From contig JAKAHQ010000133.1 in NCBI GenBank assembly GCA_021814855.1, forward strand, positions 1 through 5,725: 5,725 nt of DNA, given 5' to 3'. A program made the translations under genes and the position numbers. Shown piece by piece: positions 1 through 5,725 of the stretch (within the stretch, counting starts at the first letter, position 1; every line of letters begins with the position of its first letter). Under the pieces are notes generated by a model, which saw nothing but the letters and a program-made list of their open reading frames with translations, did no database searches and was not told the DNA's origin. This stretch comes from Bacteroidota bacterium (lineage in GTDB: Bacteria > Bacteroidota > Ignavibacteria > Ignavibacteriales > Melioribacteraceae).

Positions 1-849
1 CACCGCTATTATTGAGCCGATGTTGGGAATAAAATTAAGAAGCATTGCCAATATTGCCCAGATTATAAAAAATTCTATTCCGAACAGCCATAATATAAAA
101 CCAAAGAATAACCCCACTGTTAAGCTGATGAAGAACTTAGTTACGATATATCTTTGAATCTGAATCGTGATATCTTTAAAAGTCTTGCGGAGTTTTATTT
201 CCCTTTGAACAGTAAGCGTTTCCATCGCTTCGTCGCGTGTCTTTTTAACATCTTCTTCTGCTTCTGCGCCTGTCTTAAAATCTTTTTTCATTTTTTTTAG
301 GGATGACCGAACGCCTTTTTCAACGTAGCGCATCCTAATAGCTTCGAAAACTTTATGATGACCTCTGCTTATGAAAATGAAAAAGAATAATACAAGCAAT
401 ACGCTCGCAATAATTGAAAATGTCGATGTGAAAAATCCGCTTGCTATTACGCTGTAATCTGCAGATTTAAGCAGCTTGGCAATATTAAAATGCGTAAGCA
501 CCCTTTCTTTTATACCAAGCGAAACGGCTGTGGAACTGACTATATGATTTAATTTATTCTCATAGATAGGCAGCCTGGCGCCGAACTGAACCATTGATTC
601 GACTATGATTTTCGAAATGCCGTAAAGCAGCGAAACGGTTAAAAACAAATCGATAAAAATTATTACGACAAGCGGAAATTTCTTTCCTTCTAAAAAATTA
701 TTGAGCGGTTCAAAAAAGAAAAACAGTATGTAAGCTATTACAAGCGGAATGAATATATGCTGGAGCTCCTTTAATACGAAGCAGATAAAAAATAATCCGA
801 GTACCGAAACAAAAAATCTTACTACCGGGTCGTTATAAACTTTTTTCAT
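1..849 (-). CDS. AI-2E family (PerM/TqsA-type) membrane transporter, C-terminus cut by window edge
   Basis: Integral inner-membrane protein of the AI-2E transporter family (PF01594). Members export small molecules, autoinducer-2 in TqsA, or act as Na+/H+ antiporters, but for most the substrate is unknown, and it is unknown here. My translation of the minus strand from ATG 849 gives 283 residues open to position 1; complete members are usually about 340-400, so the last membrane helices are missing. Hydrophobic helices lie at about 10-26, 30-46, 58-80, 134-160 and 239-270. The family signature is visible at the end: an amphipathic segment ending in a QRYI-type motif (232-235), then a glycine-rich helix, then NFIPNIGS (272-279). 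Between R162 and Y234 there are about 72 residues where I recall roughly 35 in typical members; the surplus (about 180-220) is highly charged and probably coiled. The ATG is preceded by no good Shine-Dalgarno site, and an in-frame TAA lies further upstream. It is divergent from the kinase gene. Family assignment is secure, substrate is not. Confidence 0.88.
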   Translation of the reverse strand, partial: MKKVYNDPVVRFFVSVLGLFFICFVLKELQHIFIPLVIAYILFFFFEPLNNFLEGKKFPLVVIIFIDLFLTVSLLYGISKIIVESMVQFGARLPIYENKLNHIVSSTAVSLGIKERVLTHFNIAKLLKSADYSVIASGFFTSTFSIIASVLLVLFFFIFISRGHHKVFEAIRMRYVEKGVRSSLKKMKKDFKTGAEAEEDVKKTRDEAMETLTVQREIKLRKTFKDITIQIQRYIVTKFFISLTVGLFFGFILWLFGIEFFIIWAILAMLLNFIPNIGSIIAV

Positions 850-947
850 ATTCAAGGATATTGAATTACCTATCCCAAAATACAAAAAATGAAATTATGT
901 AATACCGGTTTTTTAGCCGGGTCGGTTATTAAATCATTAATTCTTAA

Positions 948-1093
948 CTCGCTTCAGTAAAACGACGCCGGGCTATAGACGCTTCTTTAACAAATCCAAG
1001 AGCTTATAATGCCGCTGCCGTCAAAGGCGCTAACATTTACGTCGGCTCGAAAATCGCGATACCATTGACAACGTGAGCAAAATGTCTTATAGT
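948..1093 (+). pseudogene. possible decayed Kelch-repeat fragment
   Basis: No intact gene lies here, but two adjoining frames read like one Kelch beta-propeller blade. The frame running 948-1073 contains NPRAYNAAAVKGANIYVGS (about 993-1049), which resembles the Kelch pattern of a PR-x-x-x-AAAV turn followed by a strand of the form IYVxGG. That frame then meets TGA at 1074-1076. A different frame from 1058 continues with DTIDNVSKMSYS, resembling the next Kelch strand (a DT-x-D-x-V segment), before TGA at 1094-1096. Joining them needs a single frameshift between about 1044 and 1058. What is seen is the two peptide strings; that they derive from a lost gene is inference. The stretch is only about 50 codons, has no start or upstream continuation that I can find, and overlaps the proposed kinase promoter, so chance resemblance remains quite possible. 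Confidence 0.2.
1065..1093 (+). promoter_or_regulatory. near-consensus sigma-70-type promoter for the kinase-acetyltransferase pair
   Basis: TTGACA at 1065-1070 matches the -35 consensus perfectly. It is followed after exactly 17 bases by TATAGT at 1088-1093, which matches the -10 consensus at five of six positions. Transcription would start near 1100, leaving a leader of only about 14 bases before the ATG at 1114. The match and its position directly upstream of the kinase are seen in the sequence; promoter activity is inferred. Two cautions: if the organism is a member of the Bacteroidota proper, its main sigma factor prefers a different motif, and the predicted start site would trim part of the ribosome binding site. 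Confidence 0.5.
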
Positions 1094-1094
1094 T

Positions 1095-1103
1095 GAGAAA
1101 GAG
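1095..1103 (+). promoter_or_regulatory. ribosome binding site that favours the ATG at 1114
   Basis: The purine run GAGAAAGAG resembles the AGAAAGGAG complement of the 16S rRNA tail and ends 10 bases before ATG 1114. By contrast the possible TTG start at 1093 sits inside the proposed -10 box, directly after an in-frame TAG (1090-1092), with nothing like a binding site before it. This decides the kinase start in favour of ATG 1114. The spacing is slightly long and the site is not perfect. Confidence 0.45.
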
Positions 1104-1113
1104 TGTCTATGGA

Positions 1114-3678
1114 ATGAGCCATAAAAAGAAAATATCGGCGTCGAATAAGTCCGTATATGTATTAGTGCTTAGCACGGGCGTATTAATGGCGATTGCGGTT
1201 TTATACAGTCTATTCGTAGGAATCCGGATAAATTTTTTGTATTCAACCCTTCTTAACGCTTCCCTGGAAATAAAGATTAATGTAGCCCGCGCAAGGATTG
1301 ATATACTTAAAAATATTACCACTCCTTCAAATAATTCCATCGACGAGGCATGGCAGTACCTATCGCTTGCGGAATTTAACACCAAAATTATATTAGAAGA
1401 AAAGGACCGCTCAAACATACTGCCCGTACCTTTTAACAATTTATCCCTTAACAGGGAAATTCAGAAACTCCAGGTTCAGCTGCTAGAGTTCCGCGCTTTA
1501 TCCGGCCAACTTGCCGGTAACATTAATCCTCAAGACACTACTATGATAAAAGCGGCATGGGATGAGCAATTTAAAGCCATTGAAAAACAATCAGCAAAAA
1601 TTGAAGACAGCATCTGGACCATTATTTCTTACCAAACAAAAATTTTCCGCATCACGCAATTCGGCTTTGTCGCATTTAGTCTTGCTCTTTCTTTTATAAC
1701 AATCTGGATCTTTTACAATTACGAAAAGCAAAGAAATGCATACCTAAGGCAAATTGAAGAAACTAGTCTCAGCATCGAAAAAGGAAATTTAAAAAGAACG
1801 AGGGCAGAAGAAGCTTACCAGGAGACTCAGAGAAAATTAAATACGCTCGTTCAAAATTTGCCCGGAATGGTTTACAGATCCAGCGTTGACCAGGTATGGT
1901 CGTTTGATTATGTAAGCGACATGTGCATGCAGGTGACGGGATATAAAGCCGAAGACTTAATAAACGACGCTAAAGTTAATTACTACGATTTAATTCACAT
2001 CGATGATCGAAAGAAGATTTTTGATCAGGTAAAGACGGCAATTGAGGAAAGAAAATCGTTTCAATTAATTTATAGAATTAATACCGCTGCCGGATATGAA
2101 AAGTGGGTTTGGGAACAAGGCGTTGGAATCTTTTCCGAGAAGGACGACGAGCTGCTGGCGCTGGAAGGATTTATAACAGACATAACGGAACAAAAGACAA
2201 TTGAAGAGCAGGTAAATCTGCAGTCGCACGCGCTTGAAGCCGCTGCAAACGCCATTGTTATTACGGATACGGACGGAAATGTTGTGTGGGCAAATACTTC
2301 ATTTTCAAATTTAACGGGCTATTCGTTAAAAGAAGCGCTCGGTAAAAAACTGAATTTCTTAAAATCCGGCAACCACGAGCCCGAATACTATTCCTACATG
2401 TGGAATAAGATTAAGTCCGGGCAAATTTGGCGCGGCGAAATAATCAACAAAAGAAAAGACGGAACCCTTTACAACGAAGAAATGACTATTACGCCGACAA
2501 AAAATCCAAGCGGTGAAATTATTTCTTTTGTTGCAGTTAAGCAGGACATAACAGAGCGGAAGCTTTCGGAACAGGCGTTGAGAGACAGCGAATTACGGTT
2601 TAGAGGTTTGTTCGAACATGCCACAATAGGTATTTACCAGTCCACGCCGGACGGTAAAGTTTTGATGGTGAACCCGACCTTACTGAAAATTACCGGATAC
2701 AATTCCATCGACGAAATTGCAAGCATGGACGCTTCAAACTTTTACGCCGATCCATCCACCCGCGAAACGTTTATGCGGGAAATTGCAAAACGCGGTTCGA
2801 TACTCGGTTTTGAATCTTTATGGAAAAAGAAAGACGGAACATTTATTTACATACGCGAAAGCGCACGCGCCGTTAAGGATGACGACGAACACATAATCGG
2901 CTACGAAGGAACGATTGAAGACATCAGCGAGAAAAAGAAAACCGAGCAGGATCTTATTGAAGCAAAAGAGCATGCCGAATTATCCGACAGATTAAAATCC
3001 GAATTTCTTGCCCAGATATCTCACGAAATAAGAACCCCGTTGAACGTTATATTAAGCTTCACTTCTATAATGAAGGAAGAGCTTAAAGATCAAGTTGACG
3101 ACGAAATGGCCAACGCCTTCGATGTGATAGACGACGAAGGTAAAAGAATTATGCGGACGGTTGAGCTGATATTGAATATGTCCGAGCTTCAAACCGGCTC
3201 CTACAATTACCAGCCGAAGCGGATTAATCTTTACAAGGAAGTCATACAAAAACTTCAGAACAGCTTCCAGCACATAGCAAAACAGAAAAAAGTAAAGCTT
3301 ATAATCAATAACAAAACAAATGGTTCAATAATCGAAGCCGATGAATATTCCGTAAATCAAATCTTTTATCACCTGCTCGATAACGCCTTTAAATATACTT
3401 CCAAAGGAAAAGTAGAAATTACTCTCGATAACGATTCGCGGGATAATCTGTACGTAGATGTTGCCGATACGGGAATCGGGATTTCCGAAGAATATCTTCC
3501 AATGCTCTTTACACCGTTTACACGGGAAGAGAAAGGTTACACAAGAACGTTTGAGGGCAACGGACTTGGCCTGGCATTGGTAAAAAGATACTGCGAGCTT
3601 AACGGGGCGGAAATAAAAGTATCAAGCGCTAAAGGGCAAGGCACAATTTTTAGAATAATTTTCCACACGCGCAATTGA
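1114..3678 (+). CDS. membrane-bound sensor histidine kinase with three PAS domains
   Basis: Two-component sensor kinase of 854 residues from ATG 1114. It should sense a signal outside the membrane or through its PAS domains, autophosphorylate on histidine and pass the phosphate to an unlinked response regulator. Domains in order: membrane helix at about 14-37; extracytoplasmic, mostly helical sensor region at about 38-181; membrane helix at about 182-203; charged helical linker at about 204-240; PAS 1 at about 242-361 ending in DITEQK; PAS 2 at about 370-483 ending in DITERK; PAS 3 at about 490-609 ending in DISEKK; HisKA dimerisation domain with H-box SHEIRTPLN, phospho-acceptor His637; HATPase_c domain with N-box Asn757 (LLDNAFKY), G1 DTGIG at 785-789, an F-box-like LFTPF, and G2 GNGLGL at 815-820. 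All catalytic boxes are intact. There is no receiver or phosphotransfer domain, and no cognate regulator in the window. PAS 2 and 3 carry no obvious cofactor-binding residues that I could assign, so the ligand is unknown. Its stop codon directly abuts the next gene's start. Confidence 0.93.
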   Translation: MSHKKKISASNKSVYVLVLSTGVLMAIAVLYSLFVGIRINFLYSTLLNASLEIKINVARARIDILKNITTPSNNSIDEAWQYLSLAEFNTKIILEEKDRSNILPVPFNNLSLNREIQKLQVQLLEFRALSGQLAGNINPQDTTMIKAAWDEQFKAIEKQSAKIEDSIWTIISYQTKIFRITQFGFVAFSLALSFITIWIFYNYEKQRNAYLRQIEETSLSIEKGNLKRTRAEEAYQETQRKLNTLVQNLPGMVYRSSVDQVWSFDYVSDMCMQVTGYKAEDLINDAKVNYYDLIHIDDRKKIFDQVKTAIEERKSFQLIYRINTAAGYEKWVWEQGVGIFSEKDDELLALEGFITDITEQKTIEEQVNLQSHALEAAANAIVITDTDGNVVWANTSFSNLTGYSLKEALGKKLNFLKSGNHEPEYYSYMWNKIKSGQIWRGEIINKRKDGTLYNEEMTITPTKNPSGEIISFVAVKQDITERKLSEQALRDSELRFRGLFEHATIGIYQSTPDGKVLMVNPTLLKITGYNSIDEIASMDASNFYADPSTRETFMREIAKRGSILGFESLWKKKDGTFIYIRESARAVKDDDEHIIGYEGTIEDISEKKKTEQDLIEAKEHAELSDRLKSEFLAQISHEIRTPLNVILSFTSIMKEELKDQVDDEMANAFDVIDDEGKRIMRTVELILNMSELQTGSYNYQPKRINLYKEVIQKLQNSFQHIAKQKKVKLIINNKTNGSIIEADEYSVNQIFYHLLDNAFKYTSKGKVEITLDNDSRDNLYVDVADTGIGISEEYLPMLFTPFTREEKGYTRTFEGNGLGLALVKRYCELNGAEIKVSSAKGQGTIFRIIFHTRN

Positions 3679-4251
3679 ATGATTGAGAAATCCGAAATAA
3701 AATTTAAACCGCTCAATACGAAGACATGGAATGATTTTGTAGAATTATTCGGCGAACACGGAGCTTGCGGCGGTTGTTGGTGTATGAGCTGGCGTTTAAA
3801 ACCTTCCGACTTCAAAAAACATAAAGGCGCCGGAAACAAACGGGCAATGAAACGTCTGGTTGATAATAAAGAGCAAATAGGAATTATCGCTTACCTGAAT
3901 AAAAAGCCCATAGGATGGTGCGCCGTTGCGCCAAGAGAAAAATCTATCCGTCTCGAGAATTCAAAAGTGCTGGCAAAAATAGATGATGAAAAAGTCTGGT
4001 CGGTAACTTGTTTTTTCATAAGAAAAGAATTCCGGCGAAAAGGATTATCTACGGAATTGTTACAAGCCGTAATTGATTTTTGCCGGAAGAAGAAAGTAAA
4101 AATACTCGAAGGTTATCCCTCCGTACCGTACAATACTAATATTCCCGCAGCGTTTGCATGGACTGGAATTCCAAGCGCGTTTGAAAAAGCAGGATTTACG
4201 GAAGCGGCGCGCCGGTCTAAATCTCGACCAATTATGAGATATTATTTATAG
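3679..4251 (+). CDS. GNAT-family N-acetyltransferase with an N-terminal CGGCWC cysteine motif
   Basis: Cytoplasmic acetyl-CoA-dependent acetyltransferase of 190 residues. The acceptor is unknown; members of this family modify amines on small molecules or proteins. The GNAT core shows as beta strands around GIIAYLNKKPIGWCAV, then VWSVTCFFIRKEFRRKGLS, where R119-R120-K121-G122 with L123 is the acetyl-CoA pyrophosphate-binding loop (the R/Q-x-x-G-x-G/A signature, with Ser124 at the last position), and a C-terminal half with a PSAFEKAGF motif typical of the final GNAT strand-helix. Near the N-terminus GACGGCWCMSWR (28-39) places Cys30, Cys33 and Cys35 together. I recall this motif and the RPIMRYYL ending as hallmarks of one uncharacterised GNAT subfamily; the length is normal for it. 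ATG 3679 follows the kinase TGA with no gap and no Shine-Dalgarno site, so translation is probably coupled to the kinase. A hairpin begins right after its stop codon. Confidence 0.88.
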   Translation: MIEKSEIKFKPLNTKTWNDFVELFGEHGACGGCWCMSWRLKPSDFKKHKGAGNKRAMKRLVDNKEQIGIIAYLNKKPIGWCAVAPREKSIRLENSKVLAKIDDEKVWSVTCFFIRKEFRRKGLSTELLQAVIDFCRKKKVKILEGYPSVPYNTNIPAAFAWTGIPSAFEKAGFTEAARRSKSRPIMRYYL

Positions 4252-4280
4252 AAGCGGCCGCAAACAGAGCGACCGCTTTT
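4252..4280 (+). terminator. hairpin directly after the acetyltransferase stop, probable terminator
   Basis: AAGCGG (4252-4257) pairs with CCGCTT (4273-4278). An inner CGC (4259-4261) pairs with GCG (4269-4271) across one C/A mismatch, leaving a seven-base loop. The stem can extend by a wobble pair and an A-T pair into the stop codon. The run of T after it is short (TTTT at 4277-4280, partly in the stem, then A), so it is a weak intrinsic terminator by sequence. Its place between convergent genes supports a terminator role, perhaps in both directions. Confidence 0.5.
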
Positions 4281-4312
4281 AAAAAACATCAACCTTTGCC
4301 CGCGATAAAGTT
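4281..4312 (-). terminator. weak hairpin with T6 tract after the GH2 gene
   Basis: Read on the minus strand, AACTTT (4312-4307) pairs with AAAGGTT (4297-4291) with one bulged G, around a nine-base loop, and is followed four bases later by TTTTTT (4286-4281). The stem overlaps the stop codon of the glycosidase gene. The stem is AT-rich and imperfect, so termination here is a modest inference; the larger hairpin at 4252-4280 may serve as a second stop for transcripts from this strand. Confidence 0.3.
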
Positions 4313-5725
4313 ACTTAGCGTTAATTACTATCGAAGCTTCTTTTAAACCAGCCGACGAAGCCGCAAAAGAAATTTTTCCTTTCTTCCCGTTTGACTGGAC
4401 AACAGCCAGGCACATTCCGTTAAAAGCTTTTCTATAGCTCGCTTTAAACGGTTCGTGGCTTATCTCGCTTCCGTTATCAACCCCGGCAATAAATCCTTCG
4501 CCGCTAATTTTGAAGTTGATCAGATTGTCGGCATGCGGAATCATCACACCGTCTTTATCTACAACTTTTACGGTAACAAACGAGAGGTCCGAACCGTCGG
4601 CGGTAATTATTTTTCTATCCGCACTTAAAATAATTTTAGCCGGATCGCCGGCTGTCTTTACATCTTGTTCAATTAACTTTTTGCCTTTAAGATAAGCAAC
4701 CGCATGAAGCGCGCCCGGCGAGAAAGGAACACGCCACATCAAATGAATCTCGTCGCCGGTTTTCTTTTTCATACCGAGCGATTTACCGTTCAAAAATAGT
4801 TCTACCGCATCGCCGTTTGTGTAGGCCCATACATCCACCGTTTGCCCGTTTTTCCAATTCCAATGAGGAAAGATGTGAAGCACCGGTTTATTCGTCCATT
4901 CGCTCTGGTACATATAATATGAATCTTTAGGAAAGCCGCACAAATCCAAAATTCCGAAATATGAACTCTTTGCCGGCCACGGGTACGGTGTCGGCTCGCC
5001 GAGATAATCGAAACCGGTCCAGATAAATAAGCCGGAAAGGAAATCATACTTCTTAATTATCTTCCAGGTTTCTTCGTGAGTAGATCCCCACGGTACACGA
5101 CAGTTATCGTAAGCCGAACAACTGAAATCGGGATTTCCGCCGGTGAATGGAATATCCCACCTAACAGGCCAGACCCTTATTGAATCGGAAGGCATGTCGT
5201 AACTGCCGCGGGTTGCAAGAGCGGAGGTCGTTTCAGTCGCAATAAATTTTCCGTCGGGAAAAGTTTTTAGGAAATCCGGGAAAGAATCTTGTCTGTAATT
5301 ATAACCGATTAAATCGAGTGCGCCGGATTTTATGAGAAAATTATTTTCTTTTTCGCCGTTCAAGGCAGATGTAATAGGGCGGGTTTTATCCAGACTTTTA
5401 ACTATTGACGCAAGTTCCTGGGCTATTGCAACTCCGGAAGGATCTCCCTGTTCCGGTATTTCGTTGCCGATACTCCAGATAAAAACACTCGGATGATTTC
5501 GATCGCGAAGTATCATATCCGTCAAATCGCGTTTATGCCAGGCATCCCAGTCAAGATGGTAGTCATACTCGGTTTTCTGCATCTTCCACATATCGAATGC
5601 TTCATCCATTACAATGAAACCCATTCTATCGCAGAGATCGAGCAGCTCAGGCGCGGGTGGATTGTGCGATGTGCGAATTGCGTTGCAACCCATCGATTTC
5701 AACAATTCCAGTTGACGCTCTATAG
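4311..5725 (-). CDS. GH2 beta-galactosidase-like glycoside hydrolase, N-terminus cut by window edge
   Basis: Retaining glycosidase of family GH2, most likely a beta-galactosidase acting on plant or microbial glycans; the exact substrate cannot be read. The frame stays open to the right edge (last whole codon ends at 5723), so the 470 visible residues are the C-terminal part of a protein usually around 800 residues, and the TTG at 5705 is not a real start. Numbering from the edge: RTSHNPP (17-23) of the TIM barrel; WSIGNE with the acid/base Glu88 (codon 5462-5460); TETTSALATRG with the probable nucleophile Glu164 (codon 5234-5232); then WTGFDYLGEPTPYPWPA, a hallmark of the Bacteroidota GH2 group; a DUF4982-like beta domain at about 280-345 (FPHWNW, VELFLNGKSLG); and a terminal Ig-like GH2 domain at about 361-470 (VTVKVVDKDG, GVDNG). 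The sugar-binding and signal-peptide regions lie outside. It converges on the acetyltransferase gene and is probably a separate transcription unit. Confidence 0.93.
   Translation of the reverse strand, partial: IERQLELLKSMGCNAIRTSHNPPAPELLDLCDRMGFIVMDEAFDMWKMQKTEYDYHLDWDAWHKRDLTDMILRDRNHPSVFIWSIGNEIPEQGDPSGVAIAQELASIVKSLDKTRPITSALNGEKENNFLIKSGALDLIGYNYRQDSFPDFLKTFPDGKFIATETTSALATRGSYDMPSDSIRVWPVRWDIPFTGGNPDFSCSAYDNCRVPWGSTHEETWKIIKKYDFLSGLFIWTGFDYLGEPTPYPWPAKSSYFGILDLCGFPKDSYYMYQSEWTNKPVLHIFPHWNWKNGQTVDVWAYTNGDAVELFLNGKSLGMKKKTGDEIHLMWRVPFSPGALHAVAYLKGKKLIEQDVKTAGDPAKIILSADRKIITADGSDLSFVTVKVVDKDGVMIPHADNLINFKISGEGFIAGVDNGSEISHEPFKASYRKAFNGMCLAVVQSNGKKGKISFAASSAGLKEASIVINAK

Noticed and set aside
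904..922. CCGG-loop-CCGG inverted repeat in the divergent intergenic region, considered as an operator or terminator
   Set aside because: The stem is only four to five pairs, CCGG is itself a palindrome, and no T tract follows on either strand, so chance is enough to explain it.
850..960. Search for a promoter of the transporter gene on the minus strand
   Set aside because: Several AT-rich hexamers are present, but none pairs with a credible -35 box at proper spacing, and no clear Bacteroidota-type motif is seen.
1107..1439. Minus-strand open frame of about 110 codons opposite the kinase N-terminus
   Set aside because: It lies wholly antisense to a well-supported membrane helix and sensor region, has no recognisable domain and reads as a mirror of the sense codons.
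3537..3839. Minus-strand open frame of about 100 codons across the kinase/acetyltransferase junction
   Set aside because: It is antisense to two strongly supported genes, including the kinase G2 box and the GNAT cysteine motif, and shows no domain.
4255..4262. GCGGCCGC palindrome, considered as a cloning or attachment site
   Set aside because: It is part of the hairpin stem and loop after the acetyltransferase gene; there is no flanking vector-like or integrase-linked sequence.
4802..5047. Alternative minus-strand frame inside the GH2 gene
   Set aside because: It overlaps the conserved GH2 hallmark and DUF4982-like region in another frame; its sequence has no protein-like pattern.

Overview
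The window looks like a chromosomal stretch from a free-living, moderately AT-rich bacterium of the Bacteroidota/Ignavibacteriota/Chlorobiota side of the tree. That placement is an inference from the company of genes: a Bacteroidota-style GH2 beta-galactosidase with a DUF4982-type module, a multi-PAS hybrid-free sensor kinase, and weak or absent Shine-Dalgarno sites. No rRNA or other marker gene is present to confirm it. I see no tRNA, rRNA, CRISPR array, insertion sequence, phage gene or integration site.

Layout. Positions 849 to 1 (minus strand) hold the N-terminal 283 residues of an AI-2E/PerM-type membrane transporter that runs off the left edge. A 264-base divergent intergenic region follows (850-1113). 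It carries a near-consensus TTGACA-17-TATAGT promoter pointing right, and a short stretch that reads like a decayed Kelch repeat. Next comes a plus-strand pair: a membrane-bound sensor histidine kinase with three PAS domains (best start ATG 1114, not the upstream TTG 1093), ending at 3678, and a GNAT-family acetyltransferase starting on the very next base (TGA|ATG, 3679-4251). A GC-rich hairpin begins directly after the acetyltransferase stop codon. Converging from the right (5725 to 4311, minus strand) is the C-terminal 470 residues of a GH2 beta-galactosidase-like enzyme, whose N-terminus lies outside the window.

How the genes relate. The kinase and the acetyltransferase are arranged as a two-gene transcription unit bounded by a promoter and a hairpin. 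The kinase has no receiver domain and no response regulator is encoded beside it, so its output partner is elsewhere. The transporter (divergent) and the glycosidase (convergent) are probably separate transcription units. The window is mostly ordinary housekeeping/accessory metabolism and signalling. I did not find a convincing undescribed system. The best leads are the kinase-acetyltransferase coupling, an extra charged segment inside the transporter, and the possible Kelch remnant upstream of the kinase.
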